From: Pleurodeles waltl
Taxonomy: Eukaryota > Chordata > Amphibia > Caudata > Salamandridae
Direction of reading: 5' to 3'
Assembly (NCBI RefSeq): GCF_031143425.1
Contig: NC_090446.1
Span: 660,197,717-660,261,716 of the forward strand
DNA length: 64,000 nt
The notes beneath the pieces are model-generated. The model searched no databases, was not told where the DNA came from, and saw only the letters and a program-made list of their open reading frames with translations. The position numbers and the translations under genes were made by a program. The stretch's first letter is position 1, and each line of letters opens with the position of its first letter. Below, piece after piece: positions 1 to 12,289 of the stretch.

Positions 1-885
1 ATGCCTGGTGCAGGCATAATGTGGCGCGAGGGGTTGCAAAGTGGCGGAATGCATGCATTGCACCACTTTGAAAATCTGGCACAGGATAAAGACCTCCTTA
101 GCATCAAAACAATTACGCTATGGTGGCGCTAAGATAGTGCAAGTTTAGAGCCTTTCTTTCACATCTTGGCTCCAGCGATCAAAGATGAAATTCTCCATGC
201 TCAGCCAAACATTTTACATTGTTGTAGGTATCTGATGATCATCTTATTTTCTCATGATCTCACACTTAGAAGCATATGTATTCTCTTTGGTTTACAAAGT
301 CATGTGATCTTTATTGGACGTCTCCATGTAGAACTACATAAATGTATGTCTTGCTTTTGCTTGCAGAGCTCATTCATTATGGTTTCTGGGGGGACTACTT
401 ATAATTATTTTTTCATTTGTTAAAAATTATTTTCAGACTTTTATTTGCATGTCACATATTTTCTTTCACAACTCGAAAAGCCGTTCTGTTCTCTTTTGCC
501 TGTGGTATGTATAAATTCCTGGAAATTGTGCTATGAACAAGAACAAAGATGACTGGGTATAAACAACGAAAGGGAAGAAAAATTTTGTCACAGAGAGTTC
601 CTGTTGAAGAAATAATGGGGTGGAAATGACCCTCATAATAATATAATTTCACAAAAAGAAGACTGTGAAAACGATAAAGAAAATTTAAATATTGTGGAAA
701 TAGCTGTCAAATGATGTTAACACCAGAATTAATTTCAAGAGCATTTTCTCTACCTTCCTCATGATTGAGTAAATCCACCTAATCTCATGAGATAATGGGA
801 ACAACCAGAAAGAAGTAAATGTCTTCAGCGCAGATTGCTATGGGGACAAATGAAGGACAAGACATGCTAATCATTTATATACCGA
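1..885. other. Anonymous AT-rich DNA, no gene seen
   Basis: No open frame here has a recognisable domain, and codon structure is absent. The first 130 bases contain short GC-rich stretches resembling the CACTTTG/CAAAGTGG-containing repeat near 59216-59590, so the window probably starts inside an old short interspersed or miniature element. The rest is AT-rich with many stops in all frames. Confidence 0.5.
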
Positions 886-1794
886 GGCCCTGATTTACAC
901 TTTCTGACTCTAAACTGCGTTAACGCAGTTTAGCGTCAAAAAGTATATCGCCGGCAAGTGCTATCCCAAGACGCAAGCCTGGCATCATTTTTATGGGATA
1001 ACATTAGCCGGTTGTAAGGCCCAGTTAGCGTCAAAATATTTGACGCTAACCGGGTGTGGGAGGCGTAGGGAAAACTGGAGGTTATGCATCAAAAAATGGC
1101 GCTAGTCAGGTTAGAGTCAATAAAATACCTCTCACCTGATTAGTGCCATATTTCGGTGCACAACCTCCATGGACATGACTCCTGTCCAAGTAAAGACCGG
1201 AGTCATGCCCCCCAGCCCAATGGCCATGCCCGGGGGACTAAAGTCCCACGGGCATGGCCATTGGGCTCAGTGTCATGTAAGGGGGACCAAGTTAGGCCCC
1301 CTCATGGCACTTAAAAAAATATATACATAAACTCACCTCTACTTACCTCTACTTACCTGAGATGGGGTCCCCCCCATCCTTAGGTGTCTTCCTGGTGTGA
1401 GTGGGGGGTGGCTGGGGGTGTCCCGGGCCCAGGGAAAGGCACCTGTGGGCTATTTCCATGGTCTCTGACGATGGAAATAGGCCCACAGGTCACCTAACGC
1501 TTGCCCAAACACAGGCATTAAATAATGGTGCCGAGCAAGCTTAGCGCCATTATTTAAGGCCCCCATCCCCTCGTGTATGATTTTAGCACGGGGGATAAAT
1601 ATGGTGCAAGGGCCAGAGAGTCGTTTTCTGTGCGGAAACGCCTACCTTGCATCTCATTGATGCAAGGTAGGTTTCCACATCCAGAAAATGACGTTAACTC
1701 CATAGCTTTGGCGCTAGACGTGTCTAGCGCCAAAGTATAAATATGGAGTTAGGTGTCTGCTGAATTCGGTGCAAACCGAGTATAGATATGCCCC
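886..1794 (+). mobile_element. Non-autonomous Harbinger-like miniature element, copy 1
   Basis: The ends are imperfect inverted repeats: GGCCCTGATTTACACTT on the left and the complement of GAGTATAGATATGCCCC on the right. Flanking trinucleotides are CGA and TGA, which fits a decayed 3 bp target duplication. The same element, in the same orientation and with the same internal blocks, recurs at 43643-44557 (a subterminal palindrome around GCGTTAACGC, a hairpin around 1190-1270, and a TGGCGCTAGACG block near the right end). There is no coding capacity. Assignment to PIF/Harbinger rests on the GGC/GCC termini and the 3 bp duplications, so a different DNA transposon superfamily is possible. Confidence 0.75.
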
Positions 1795-4727
1795 TGAGAA
1801 TTTAAAAAGAATGAGGCAACTGATGCTCTCTTTATTTCCTTGTTTTAACCCAGGCTTTGGCGTGTGTGCACGCTGCAAATTACAGCTACATCACTGCAAC
1901 ATGCCACATGTCTGCAACAGGAGTGGCAAATACAGAGATAGCAACTTGCAAGTCAAAAATGCTCAGGATTGCTGCTGTCTAATCAGGAAAGACCTAATAT
2001 AACTTTGTCCTACTACCCTGGATGGTCATCATTTAGGTATCACCCGCATTAGTAGCTGCTTTGATGGCTTGCCTTTTGGAATACCTTTAGCTATCCTTCG
2101 TACTCCTGGTCAAATAATTGCCAAAACAGTGGCAGATAAAGGACTGCCAAACCCTATATGTTTGGCTTGCATTTTCAGTTATGTGTTAGACACATTGGCT
2201 TTGTCAGTGCATGCAGCAGCCCAGTTGCAGATGACAAGAAGGCGACAGGTACGCTGAAAGACGGAAGTGGATCAACAGCAGGATGACAATAACTACTCAG
2301 AGCACTAAAAAGGAAATCCAGTAATGGCCTGGTTGAAGATTCTGTGTGCACTTAAAGACAGCAGCGGCTGACGATAGCATGACATGCACTGCCTGGCATG
2401 TTGTAATCCGGTAGACTGCCTTGTGGCAGATGAGAACAAGTCAGCAATCATGCTGCAATGCAGCAGCACTTCACTGATAGATGGCAGGCGCTCAATGGGC
2501 ATGCTAAAAAAAGCAGTGACCTGACTCCCTGCACATCACAGCAATACCTGACGGTCAAAAAGACAGGAAAATCAATGTCTGAAGGGGCCGACCAGTAGCC
2601 CACACTCTCTGTACAACCTTTCTATTACGCTTTGGAGAACTGATGACACGAGTTCTTGTTAGAGGCAGTCAATGCTGTCAAACTCAAGCCAGACTTTAAG
2701 AGCCTGCTACTTTCCAATTGTCTTCTACTTGCCTTTGTTCCCGCAACTCAGCATCAAATGGGAGCTGTTGAGTGAGGATTGTGCGCAATTTTCATATTCT
2801 GCTTCGCATAACTCCATGAGATTTTGTCAAAATACAGATCAGTCATTTTGCGCTATATCTTAGTTGGAAATGTGCCATTGTGTCAATTGTTGACCCTAAG
2901 ATGCGTTTTGTGCTTAAAGTTAGAGAAAAAAATTAAAGCACCATGAACAACAGGCCCTCGTGTTTTGTTGTTCCCCAGTACTTGCACAAAATAATTAATG
3001 TGAAAGTGATGTCCATGGTAACTTTCCCCCCTAATAGGAATTGTGCATAACAATTGTGCGACAAAATTCCCGAAAATACATGAATTACACTGTTGTAGTT
3101 AATTTTTTGCCCACGCCAACTGTTGAAAGGCTAAGCATGGAATAATGGATCAATGGAGAGATGCTATTAGGTCAAATGATGCATGATATCATATCATCCA
3201 CCACTGGTATTTTGGTGAGACAAGGCCCATGCTATTCTCTTAAGGATATGCTGACTGGGCATTACTTGGCCAAACTGTAAAACTGACATAGGCCTTCATG
3301 TTCTTACCCAATGACCGACCCCATGCCTCATGTCAAGTTAGTGTTGCTACCTCAGCGCTTTGAAAAAGCCAATAAACAACGTTTGGCGCTACGTAAAATG
3401 CAGTAAATACATAAACAAAAAATATAATTGTAAATCTCTGGCAACATAATACGTTTTCTTGTGTCGTTTCCAAAAATAACTCCCTGATTGTGCCTCGTTT
3501 TCACGTGCCAATTATAATCACTGGCGCCTCAGCAATCAATGCATTTGTGTACTCTCAATAAGTCTAATGTTTCTGGGCTTGTGGCACAGTGCCCTCTCTG
3601 TGCTGTCTGGTCCCCCGAAGCACTTCAGCTACTATCACCCATTTCTCTATCCGTATCCGACTCTTGCCTAATGCCAGCTTCTCACACAATGTGCCAGCTA
3701 AAAGAAGCTTTCGGCAACTTGAACAGGGCCCAGTTCTTTTCCCAAGCATGTTTTTAATCAGGCAAAACACGGGCCTGTGTAGCCAGGCCTGAATCTGCAG
3801 GATGTTGACCTTCACAGGCGCAGTATTAACGAACTGAGGCAAACTGTTTTCATAGGTTTACAGTCTTGCACCTTCCTGCCCTTAGATTTTCTTGAAGGAG
3901 AGCTAAAAGTAGCACGCGACGAAGAGTTGGTCATCGGGATGCCAGCCTATGTTGTATGAGAGGGGTGCACAAGTTCAAACGGCTTATGAACTCCAAGGCT
4001 AGGAAAACACATTAGATCAAAATGTAATCCTGTTTAAACGGACCCATCTTAGATTGAGATACTTTTAAGCTCAGCCCCTTGGTGAAGTTAGAGTTCGCAA
4101 GCAGGTTAAGCCCACCCCTTCTCTTCTGCACAGGAATCTGTTTTATGAACTAGGATATACAAAATTCTGACTGCAATAAATGAAATTACGGCTGGTGTGG
4201 GGCACCTATGATCTAAAGTGAACACTACAGGTGGACTGGCCTTTTATTTAACAACCGGGCATTTCCCCCGGTAGGCTGCAGACGCTGGAGGCCAGTTTTG
4301 AAAGAGAGGCTCACCCCTGGTGCCTCTGTCACTTTCCGCAGAACCCTGAGGTTAACTGCAGGAGGCTCAGGGCTTCATCAGAGAGGATGAGAAAGCTGGA
4401 GGCCGTTAGGTAGAGAGGGAGAAGAGAGAGTGGCAGGAGGGTGAGAAGGAGGATGGATGGAAAAAATACAGAGACGAGAGGAAGGGAGTGGGCTGGTTTG
4501 AGCATTTTTACCAGGGCAGCTTTTGGTTTCTAAGTCCGACCCTGGTTGGCAGGCCACTTTGGTAGCATTTACAATAGGGGCAGCCTTTTGTTGTGCAGGG
4601 AAGCATAAATAAACACACTGGCTGACATTTACCATAGTTTCAATGGTTTACAACAATAAGTAAAACATGTCTTGCATGTGTGGCGTCACTCAAGCGGTCG
4701 AATGAAACTTTATTGGATTTGGGACAC
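1795..4727. other. Anonymous intergenic DNA
   Basis: Nearly 3 kb without a recognisable gene. The longest open stretches (up to about 90 codons, for example 3564-3842 minus) have no domain signature and overlap open frames on the other strand. A purine-rich tract lies around 4380-4500. Nothing else is supported. Confidence 0.5.
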
Positions 4728-4730
4728 TGA

Positions 4731-5290
4731 GGGCCTCATTACGAGTCTGGCGGTCAATGGACAACCAGACTCACAGTGGTACTCAGCCAACTGCTGACAG
4801 GAATGGTCCAACCATCATGTTATGACCGTGGTGGTCCGACCGCCGGCACTGCCAGGTTGCTGCCAGCTGACGGCCTGGCAGTGCTGGCGATCTCAATCCG
4901 CCAGGGCAGCACTGCAAGCAGCGCTGCCCTCCAGATTATGACCCATGTTTCGGCCAAAAGGCTGTCCCACCACCATGCAAAGGCTGGCAGAAAGAGGGTG
5001 CCGGGGGGCCTATGGGGACCCCTGTACTGCCCATGCACTTGGCATGGGTAGTGCAGGGGCCCCACATGGACAGCCGTATTGCGCTTTTCATTGCCTGAAT
5101 AACGGGTAGTGAAAAGCGCGACGGGTGCTGCTGCTGGAGGCCATGACTCCAGTCTATTGTGGTGAGTATTCCGCTGGCCCAGTGGAAAACTCATAATTGG
5201 TCTGGCAGGCAGAAAAACGGAGTTGCAGTTTTCCATCCGAATGAGTTTGGCGGGTGACCTCTGCCACCCACCAAACTCAAAATGAGGCCC
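4731..5290. mobile_element. Harbinger-like miniature inverted-repeat element, 560 bp
   Basis: The element begins GGGCCTCATTACGAGT and ends with the complement of GGGCCTCATTTTGAGT, giving near-perfect 16 bp inverted ends. It is flanked on both sides by TGA (4728-4730 and 5291-5293), a 3 bp target duplication. The interior is GC-rich with CCGCC/GGCGG-type motifs like those in the large Harbinger element, and open frames inside it show no domain. The termini plus 3 bp duplication fit PIF/Harbinger. Confidence 0.8.
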
Positions 5291-5293
5291 TGA

Positions 5294-6169
5294 ATGTTCT
5301 GATCTTCCTTTTACCGCACATGTAAAACGTATTGTGATCCAGGAATTATATTAATCTTCCAGGATCAGAAAACTCCATTAATGATTGTTTAAGTATAGAA
5401 AGGTGTCCTTTCCTGCACATCAATAACCATCCCTGTATCGCAGGCACCCTTTCATCAAGGACTAGGCAGTAGTTTGTTCACTGGCGCAGAGGAAAGTACA
5501 GGGATGCGTCATATTTTTGTAAATATGACACATCCTTGCACTTTCAAAATGACACTGCACAGAGCAGCAAGCTGGGTTGCAGCGCAACACTGCGTCATTT
5601 CCTTGTAATTGAGGCTCTGGGTACTTTCAACCTTTCTCTAAGTGGCATCTAAATTCATGGTGATTGAATGTAGAGGAGGTAGACTTCTAGATTTTTCAAG
5701 CGCATCATTGGTTTTAAGATGACATGTGGGGCACTCAGTGCTCCAATCAGGCTTAAACAGTACTGCCATGTTATTGGTACCTACCTGTTTTCTTTAACAA
5801 GTTATTATTCTTATATTTTGATCTGAACCAGAAATATAAATTGTGCAGTCCATAAGCTTTAAGGATCGCAGGTACTCTTCGAAGACAGCAGAATTTTTTT
5901 TCTCGGATGCCTTCCATGTACAAAAAAGATGTCCAACTTCTGTGCTAAATGTGGAGGAAAATCTGAGAACCCATCCTTAGATAACAGTTTGGAAGACGAT
6001 TGGGTTTAAGTTACCCACCAGACGTAAGCTACACCCTGAACTTTGCTTTACATTTTTGAACGACTTGCATTACATTTGCAAGAATTTATAGGTGTACATT
6101 CTCTAAATGGAAGATTTTATATGTGCCAATGCTTCTGTAGGTTACTCGCTCATTCAAACTGGTAGACAC
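5294..6169. other. Anonymous DNA with short repeat-like patch
   Basis: No gene recognised. The patch at about 5480-5640 contains a stem-like sequence (TGCGTCATATTT followed by AAATATGACACATCC) typical of miniature elements, but I could not delimit ends or a target duplication. Confidence 0.4.
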
Positions 6170-6605
6170 ATTCAGCTTTGTATAAGGGGCCACAGTTGGC
6201 ATTCTCAGCAGCGGCAGCCACAAATCTCAAGGGAAGGGACAGGAGGGGGAGTTTGGGGGTGAAATAAAAAACAAATAATAATACGAAAAAACAACTTACC
6301 TTTCCGATGCTGGCCGCCTCACTCCTGTTTCCTCTCAATGGTGTAGGTGTCCCAGCAGTCCCCAGGACACCAATACAGGTTCCCCATGCAATCCTGGTGC
6401 TGCTCTCATGCTCAACGTAGCATGAGAGCAGTGCCAGGATTGGTCTGAGCAGCTTGGTCTGCCACTTAGGTCTGCCACTCAGACACTGCATGGGAATCTG
6501 TGCAGTTTCTCCAACCGGGCTGTGTAAAGAATCCTGGTTGGAGAAATGTAAGTGTGCATGGGTGTTTGGCCAGCCTAAGACAGCCAGCCAAACACACATG
6601 CCCAC
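6170..6605 (-). repeat. Interspersed repeat, related to 61985-62450
   Basis: Read on the minus strand, this stretch resembles 61985-62450 on the plus strand. Both start with a block around TGTTTGGCCAGCC and CCAAACAC, pass through a TCCTGG-TTGGAGA block, and end in a TATTATTATT-rich tail. The two are diverged and I cannot place exact ends. Family unknown; a SINE or a miniature DNA element are both possible. Confidence 0.4.
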
Positions 6606-8200
6606 TTAAGTGCACTCGAGTCCCCCTCCCCAAGTGTCAACGCATTGGCATTGCAAAGGAGCTTCCCCTGGGCATTCTATAATCTGCTGCAGGATTTCTG
6701 AAGAGATGCCTTTGGCATCTAATACACAATGCACTAATTTCGTAAGGGTCAACCAGATTTCTTGAGTTTCCAACAAAAAGTGAGGAATAAAATGCTTGAA
6801 TAAATATCAATCACTGTTAATTAATGGGACCACATTTTAGTCGATCATTTTTGCCAATTATTCTTTCCGGACAGTGGCATGCCATAACCAAACCTCTCTT
6901 AGTTCCCATAAAACAGGACTGTCTGGCATGAACTGGCATTTCAGGTCTCCTCTAGATGGAAATTCCAGCAACCCAAGATCAGTTTAAGCCTACTTGGGCC
7001 TCCTCAGTGAGGTGCAAACGAATAACTATGGCAAGGTGAGCGCAGGGAATGGACATATTCCTTTGGGTGTGTCATGTACAAAAACAAAAACGTGATAGAC
7101 GGAATGCTTGAATTATTCTCTGGCACGGGTAGTTATTTGGGGCTACATTGAAGTCCACCACCATTCTGTCCAGCCTATGGTTCAGTGGCTATCTTTTCAT
7201 GTGTAACTCCCTGTAGAAGCCTGTATTCATGCATGCATGTATGCACAATACTGCACAACCTGAGCCGACAGAGCCAGACCAGGGGGCTGAGGGAACCTGA
7301 ACTGAGTAGATGCTTCTCATCTTAGTGGACTGCCCATTTTCACTTGTAACATTCTTTTCTAGTGAGATGTATGCTGTTTGTACACCTAGATGTTTGCAGA
7401 CTCCTGAGTATCAACGGAACGACCTAATTTTGTATGCTGGCAAATAGTCTTAAATAAGTAACCTCTGTTGAAGGTAAAGAAAGAGGGAGAGCCTTATGTC
7501 CCATTTTGTCTTTCCACACAAGAGATAGAAACGTCTATGTCTCCTGAGTATCAAAGTGGAGCCAGCAGAAGGAAAGTGCTGACCAGCGGAGAGGTCAGCA
7601 GTAGGAGAAAGCTGATGAACTGCTGTGCCTCCTGAGAACAACTGTTTTTTGTGGATGTACCTCTTACTGCCATGTATGCAGTGAGAAGGGTGGTGAATTC
7701 ATACATCAGAATCTTAATAATCCACATTACTCTTTTCTAATTGGCTAAATGTGGCTTATGTTGTTCCTTTCCTATTTTATGATTCAGCATTTGCTCATCC
7801 TTGCTAAGCTGTACATTGGACTGACATATTAATAAGTAGCAAGTGTAGTCTGGGAAGAGCATGTATTGTGTCTTTGCTCAAGTCTTATTTCAGTTCATCA
7901 AAGGGTCGTTTGCCATCTGCATTATGTGTACCGTCTTTCATATCAGATTCCTGGCACTAGCCACTGAGATAACTGAAGGAACAAATATATATTCAATGAT
8001 GGCAATAAAATCAAAATGGCCAACATTGAGGGTTCAAGAGAGATTTTCCAAAGAATGTGAGCAGCCCTTGAAGCTAATGAGACGTTTTCAAACAGACCAT
8101 GGGAAACAGAGAGTAGGAACATGACAACAAAGACTAATGTTTTGACCAAATTGCTTCTCTTACTTTGTTCGATATCACAGTCTTATGCAACTTGTGAGAT
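6606..8200. other. Anonymous DNA left of the large Harbinger element
   Basis: No recognisable gene. Open frames at 7450-7641 minus and 7861-8124 plus have no domain and ordinary random-sequence composition. The last three bases plus the next three (8201-8203, ATA) form the target site of the following transposon. Confidence 0.45.
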
Positions 8201-8203
8201 ATA

Positions 8204-8219
8204 GGGGGTCATTCTGACC
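8204..8219 (+). repeat. Left terminal inverted repeat of the large Harbinger element
   Basis: GGGGGTCATTCTGACC, preceded by ATA. It is followed by CGGCGG/CCGCC-rich subterminal sequence (8220-8480) that would form stems. The transposase and Myb-like partner would be expected to bind here (family knowledge). Confidence 0.85.
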
Positions 8220-8794
8220 TCGGCGGTAAAAGGCGCTTACCGCCGGTCAGAAGACTGCCATAACACCGCCGCGGCCGCGGAAAGCCGCCACGGTCATTCT
8301 GACCCACAACGGCCAAACCTCCAAAAATCCGACCTCCACTGCAGGCCGCCACATCAGCGGGCAGCGATAAACTGGAGATGACCAAACCTCCACCGTCACG
8401 CCAACAGAAATACGCCCATGCCATTTCGACCCACGAATCAACGCGGCGGGCTTTCCAACGCGGTATTCCATTGGCGGTACACACCGCCGCAGTCAAAATA
8501 CACACACAGCACCAAAACACAGGCACATTGGACAATTACAAATACACACACCTGATACACATATACAACCCACTCCCACACAATCAATCAACTATAAAAC
8601 ACACCCCCACATCACCCACAAACCCCTACGACCACAATTACTGAGAGAAGGAGAGAGAGACACAGCAGACAATCCATAGCAATACACACTGAGGCACACT
8701 ACACCATCACACACACCACATAGTAGCACAAAGCACCACACACCAACATATTCATCATCACATACACCACCCCACACCTCACCCACACCACCCC

Positions 8795-10293
8795 ATGGCA
8801 CCCCAAAGGCACCCACGCTTTTCGGACCAAGAACTCCGGGTGATGGTGGAGGAAATCCTAAGAGTGGAACCCCAGCTCTTTGGCTCACAGGTGCAGCACA
8901 CCAGTATAGCTAGGAAGGCGGAGCTATGGCAGCGGATCGTGGACAGGGTCAACGCGGTGGGACAGCATCCCAGGAATAGGGAGGACATCCGCAAACGATG
9001 GAACGACCTACGGGGGAAGGTCCGATCGATGGTCTCCAGGCACAACATCGCGGTCCAGAAGACTGGCGGCGGACCCCCACCCACCCCTCCCGAATTTACA
9101 TCATGGGAGCAAGAGGTCTTCAACATCCTGCATCCTCAGGGCCTCGCAGGAGTAGCCGGAGGAATGGACTCTGGTAAGTCCAATCTCAACTACTATATCC
9201 CCCCCACCCCACCAGCATGCCAACCCACACCCCCACCCTCACCCCCAAACCCCCAGCACACATCCTCCCTGACAATGTCTCACCAGCACAACCCACCCAT
9301 CCCAACACCAACTCCTGCATGCCAACACAATCCATGGACACCCATCACCCAAGCATGACCACTGCACTTACCCCCCCCCCACTAACTACCCTCACAACAC
9401 CTCCCTCAAGGGAATGCCTGCACTGGGGGACGAGGGCACCCATAACACGCACGCCATTGCACACACAGAAACAATAACCAAACTCTCTTACCCCATGCAG
9501 GACCCGAACGCCAACACACCAGCCAGGAGGGTCCAGAAATGTCCATCCCACCCCCGGAACAGGCCCACAGTGAGGACAGCAGCTCTGTCGACACTGAACC
9601 TGATGACCAGCCCGGACCATCGGGGACCTCTGGGCAGTCGGTTCCCCTCAGGCAGCCACAGGCCACACCAGACCCGACCCCCTCTGCCAACACCAGCACA
9701 GCTCCCACCCAGCGGGCCCATGCCTCTGTCTCTAGGACACGTCAATCAGCGGTGTGTCTGCCACTACAGGGCACCCAGGCTAACCCAACACCCCAACAAC
9801 AACAGGGACCTGGGGGCAGTGGGAGCGGGCACACCGTCCAGGAGACAGAGGCCGGGGGAAACCGGGCAGCTCGGAGGGCGACAGGGGGGGGGAGGAGAGG
9901 CCCAGGGAATCCACTCTCCAAGAGGCCCTCACCACCATCATGGGGGCCTACCACCACTCCCAAGAGACGATGGCGACGGTACTGGCCAGGTTCACGGAGA
10001 TCCAGGCACAGCAGGAGGAACGCTACATGGGGTTCAGGGAGGAGCTGAGAATCATCGGGACCGCAATGGGGACCATCGTCCTAGCCCTCAACAGGATAGA
10101 AGACGCGTTGCGGGACCATGGGGCACCACACAGGGCCCCTGTCACTAGCCCGGACCAGGAACAGCCTACCACCTCCGCCGGCGCAAGTGGACAGGAGGCC
10201 CCAACACCACGACAGGCCACCAGAACCCCACCTCCTGCTGAAGAAAAACCACCCCGTAAGAGGAGCCTGAGATCCAAAAAAAAGACAGAGTAG
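8795..10293 (+). pseudogene. Myb/SANT-like DNA-binding protein of the Harbinger element, first copy (one frame break)
   Basis: This is probably the Myb-like partner of the Harbinger transposase, which binds DNA near the transposon ends. Exon 1 runs 8795-9173 from an ATG in good context. Residues 8-90 form a trihelix Myb/SANT-like domain (RFSDQELRVMVEEIL near the start, IRKRWNDLRGKVRSM at its end). A GT donor follows at 9174 (GTAAGT) and a pyrimidine-rich acceptor ends at 9500; phases match. Exon 2 is Pro/Gln/Ser-rich, then switches frame at a run of nine G (9884-9892). It continues as a helical region (ETMATVLARFTEIQAQQEER) of the kind that multimerises, and ends in a basic KPPRKRSLRSKKK tail, a likely nuclear localisation signal. 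The break may be a homopolymer error or a true mutation. Confidence 0.8.
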
Positions 10294-10506
10294 GATGTCA
10301 AGACCCCCGCCAGCAGGACATACCCCCTGAACTCTTCCCACTGTCCCACATTGCCACCCTGTCCAACCATGAACTGCCTCTGCTCCATCCTTCCACAGGC
10401 AAAAGGACAATGCACCTGTGAGACAGAGAACTGGACTCTGCCATGGACATTACTCCACCCCCACCCATCACCCTTATAATCACATGTACCAATATCTAGC
10501 ACTGTA

Positions 10507-10512
10507 AATAAA
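10507..10512 (+). promoter_or_regulatory. Candidate polyadenylation signal AATAAA
   Basis: AATAAA lies about 210 bases after the stop of the first Myb-like gene and before the convergent end of the transposase gene. It is a plausible mRNA 3' end; no transcript evidence is available. Confidence 0.5.
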
Positions 10513-10800
10513 TCACATATTGCACACAAATCAGTTTGGAGTCATGCTGTATTATTAGCAAATGTTTTACATATTACTGTTCAATATCTGTTCTGTCAAT
10601 TAGTGATGACAACATACCAATGTCAATACGCTGTAGTTCATGGGCAAACCAAGCAGAAGTCAGGCACTGAGTCATACAGCACTGAGAAGGGAAGGGAAAA
10701 ACAAAAATTACCCAAAAAGATCTGGTGGGAACTACAGAAAGTACAGATGCAGGAGGCTATAAGCAATTGTGAAATGGCGTGGGTGATTCTTACCTGGGTG

Positions 10801-11826
10801 TTACTGGAAATACTGTTGTATCACTCTGTCCCTATTGTCTGTGTCGTCCTCTGAGTCTTCCTCCTCTTCACTCTCCACAGGCTCCACGGCTTCTACAACA
10901 CCACCATCTGGACCATCCTCCTGCAGGAAAGGCACCTGGCGTCGCAAAGCCAGGTTGTGAAGCATACAGCACGCCACGATGATATGGCACACCTTCTTTG
11001 GTGAGTACATTAGGGATCCACCGGTCATATGCAGGCACCTAAACCTGGCCTTCAGGAGGCCAAAGGTTCGCTCAATCACCCTCCTAGTACGCCCATGGGC
11101 CGTTCCTCTGCCCTTGTCCGGGGATTCCTCACTGGGGTCAGTAGCCACGGCAGGTTGGGGTAACCAGAGTCACCTATTAGCCACACACGTTGTCTCTGTA
11201 GCTGCTCCATCACATAGGGGATGCTGCTATTTCGCATCACATACGCGTCATGCACTGACCCTGGGAACTTGGCATTTACATGGGAGATGTACTGGTCAGC
11301 CAAACAGACCACCTGGACATTAATCGAATGATAACTTTTTCTGTTTCGGTACACCTGCTCATCGTCTTTTGGGGGTACCAAAGCCACATGGGTCCCATCA
11401 ATGGCACCAATGATGTTGGGGATATGTCCAAGGGCATAGAAATCACCCTTCACTGTAGGCAAGTCACCCTCCTCTGGGAAAATGATGTAGCTCCGCATGA
11501 GTTTCATCAGGGCAGACAACACTCTGCTCAAAATCTTAGAAAACATAGGCTGAGACATTCCAGATGACATGGCCACTGTGGTCTGGAATGACCCACTTGC
11601 CAAAAAATGGAGGACTGACAAAACCTGCACCAGAGGGGGAATCCCTGTGGGTTGGCGGATGGGGGACATCAGGTCTGGCTCCAGCTGGGCACACAGTTCA
11701 TGGATAGTGGCACGGTCAAGTCTGTATCGAAGTATTATATGGCGTTCTTCCATTGTCGACAGGTCCACCAGCGGTCGGTACACGCGAGGATTCCTCCATC
11801 TCATCCCAAGTCCCAGCGGACGGTGC
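10801..11826 (-). pseudogene. HARBI1-like: HARBI1-type DDE transposase of the Harbinger element (one frameshift)
   Basis: The protein cuts and rejoins transposon ends by a DDE nuclease. The N-terminal half carries the helix-turn-helix-like part (residues IILRYRLDRATIHELC) and the conserved FLASGSFQ segment. The catalytic part shows AIDGTHV (first D), KFPGSVHDA (second D region), GDSGYP, and RRVIERTFGLLKARF (catalytic E). The frame changes once between about 11085 and 11110, inside the segment before the catalytic E helix; the rest reads to a TAA at 10801-10803. The tail is strongly acidic (EEEEDSEDD). A splice acceptor (CTTCCTAG on the minus strand) ends at 11827, so an upstream exon or untranslated exon is likely; the first in-frame ATG is at 11804. 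Length is close to the roughly 340-350 residues usual for HARBI1-like proteins. Confidence 0.88.
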
Positions 11827-12289
11827 CTAGGAAGGACAACATGGAGCACAGAGTCAGCCAAACCACAGGTACGTACAGACAGCTTGCACAGTTAAAGAAT
11901 GGCAATGGGTTGAAAGGCGTGCATGTGTGGCAATGCAAGGCCTAGGCCTGTGTGTCGCAGTCAAAATTAAGCCATGTAGGCCCTTGAAATGGCGGCTGCC
12001 TGACCTGTGAAGTGGGACAATGGGATGTGAGGTCAATGCGCTGGCGGGGCACACCGTGGCGGTAGGCGGTCGAAGACCGCGGCGCAAAGCCGCATTGGTT
12101 AACATTGAAGCCTATGGGTTTCAGGAGCCAATGACGAAGTGCGCCGGCGGTCGCGGTACGCACCGCCGCGGTACGCACCGCCGCGGGCGTGACCGCCATT
12201 TTCTATCTGCTTAATCACTCGAGACCTGATCATCCACAGGAGAGGACCTATACTGCAAGTGCTGCTGTGACCTCGGTCTGGAAGATACA
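11827..12289. promoter_or_regulatory. Divergent intergenic region, probable bidirectional promoter
   Basis: The transposase gene (minus) and the second Myb-like gene (plus) start back to back here. The stretch 12030-12200 is rich in CpG and contains two tandem copies of a GGTACGCACCGCCGC motif, unlike the AT-rich flanks of the transposon. A shared promoter is inference; no TATA box stands out. The CCGCC motifs also resemble subterminal sequences, so a transposase or Myb binding site is an alternative. Confidence 0.4.

Noticed and set aside
4820..5236. 138-codon minus-strand frame
   Set aside because: Lies inside the 560 bp miniature element and overlaps its stems; no domain.
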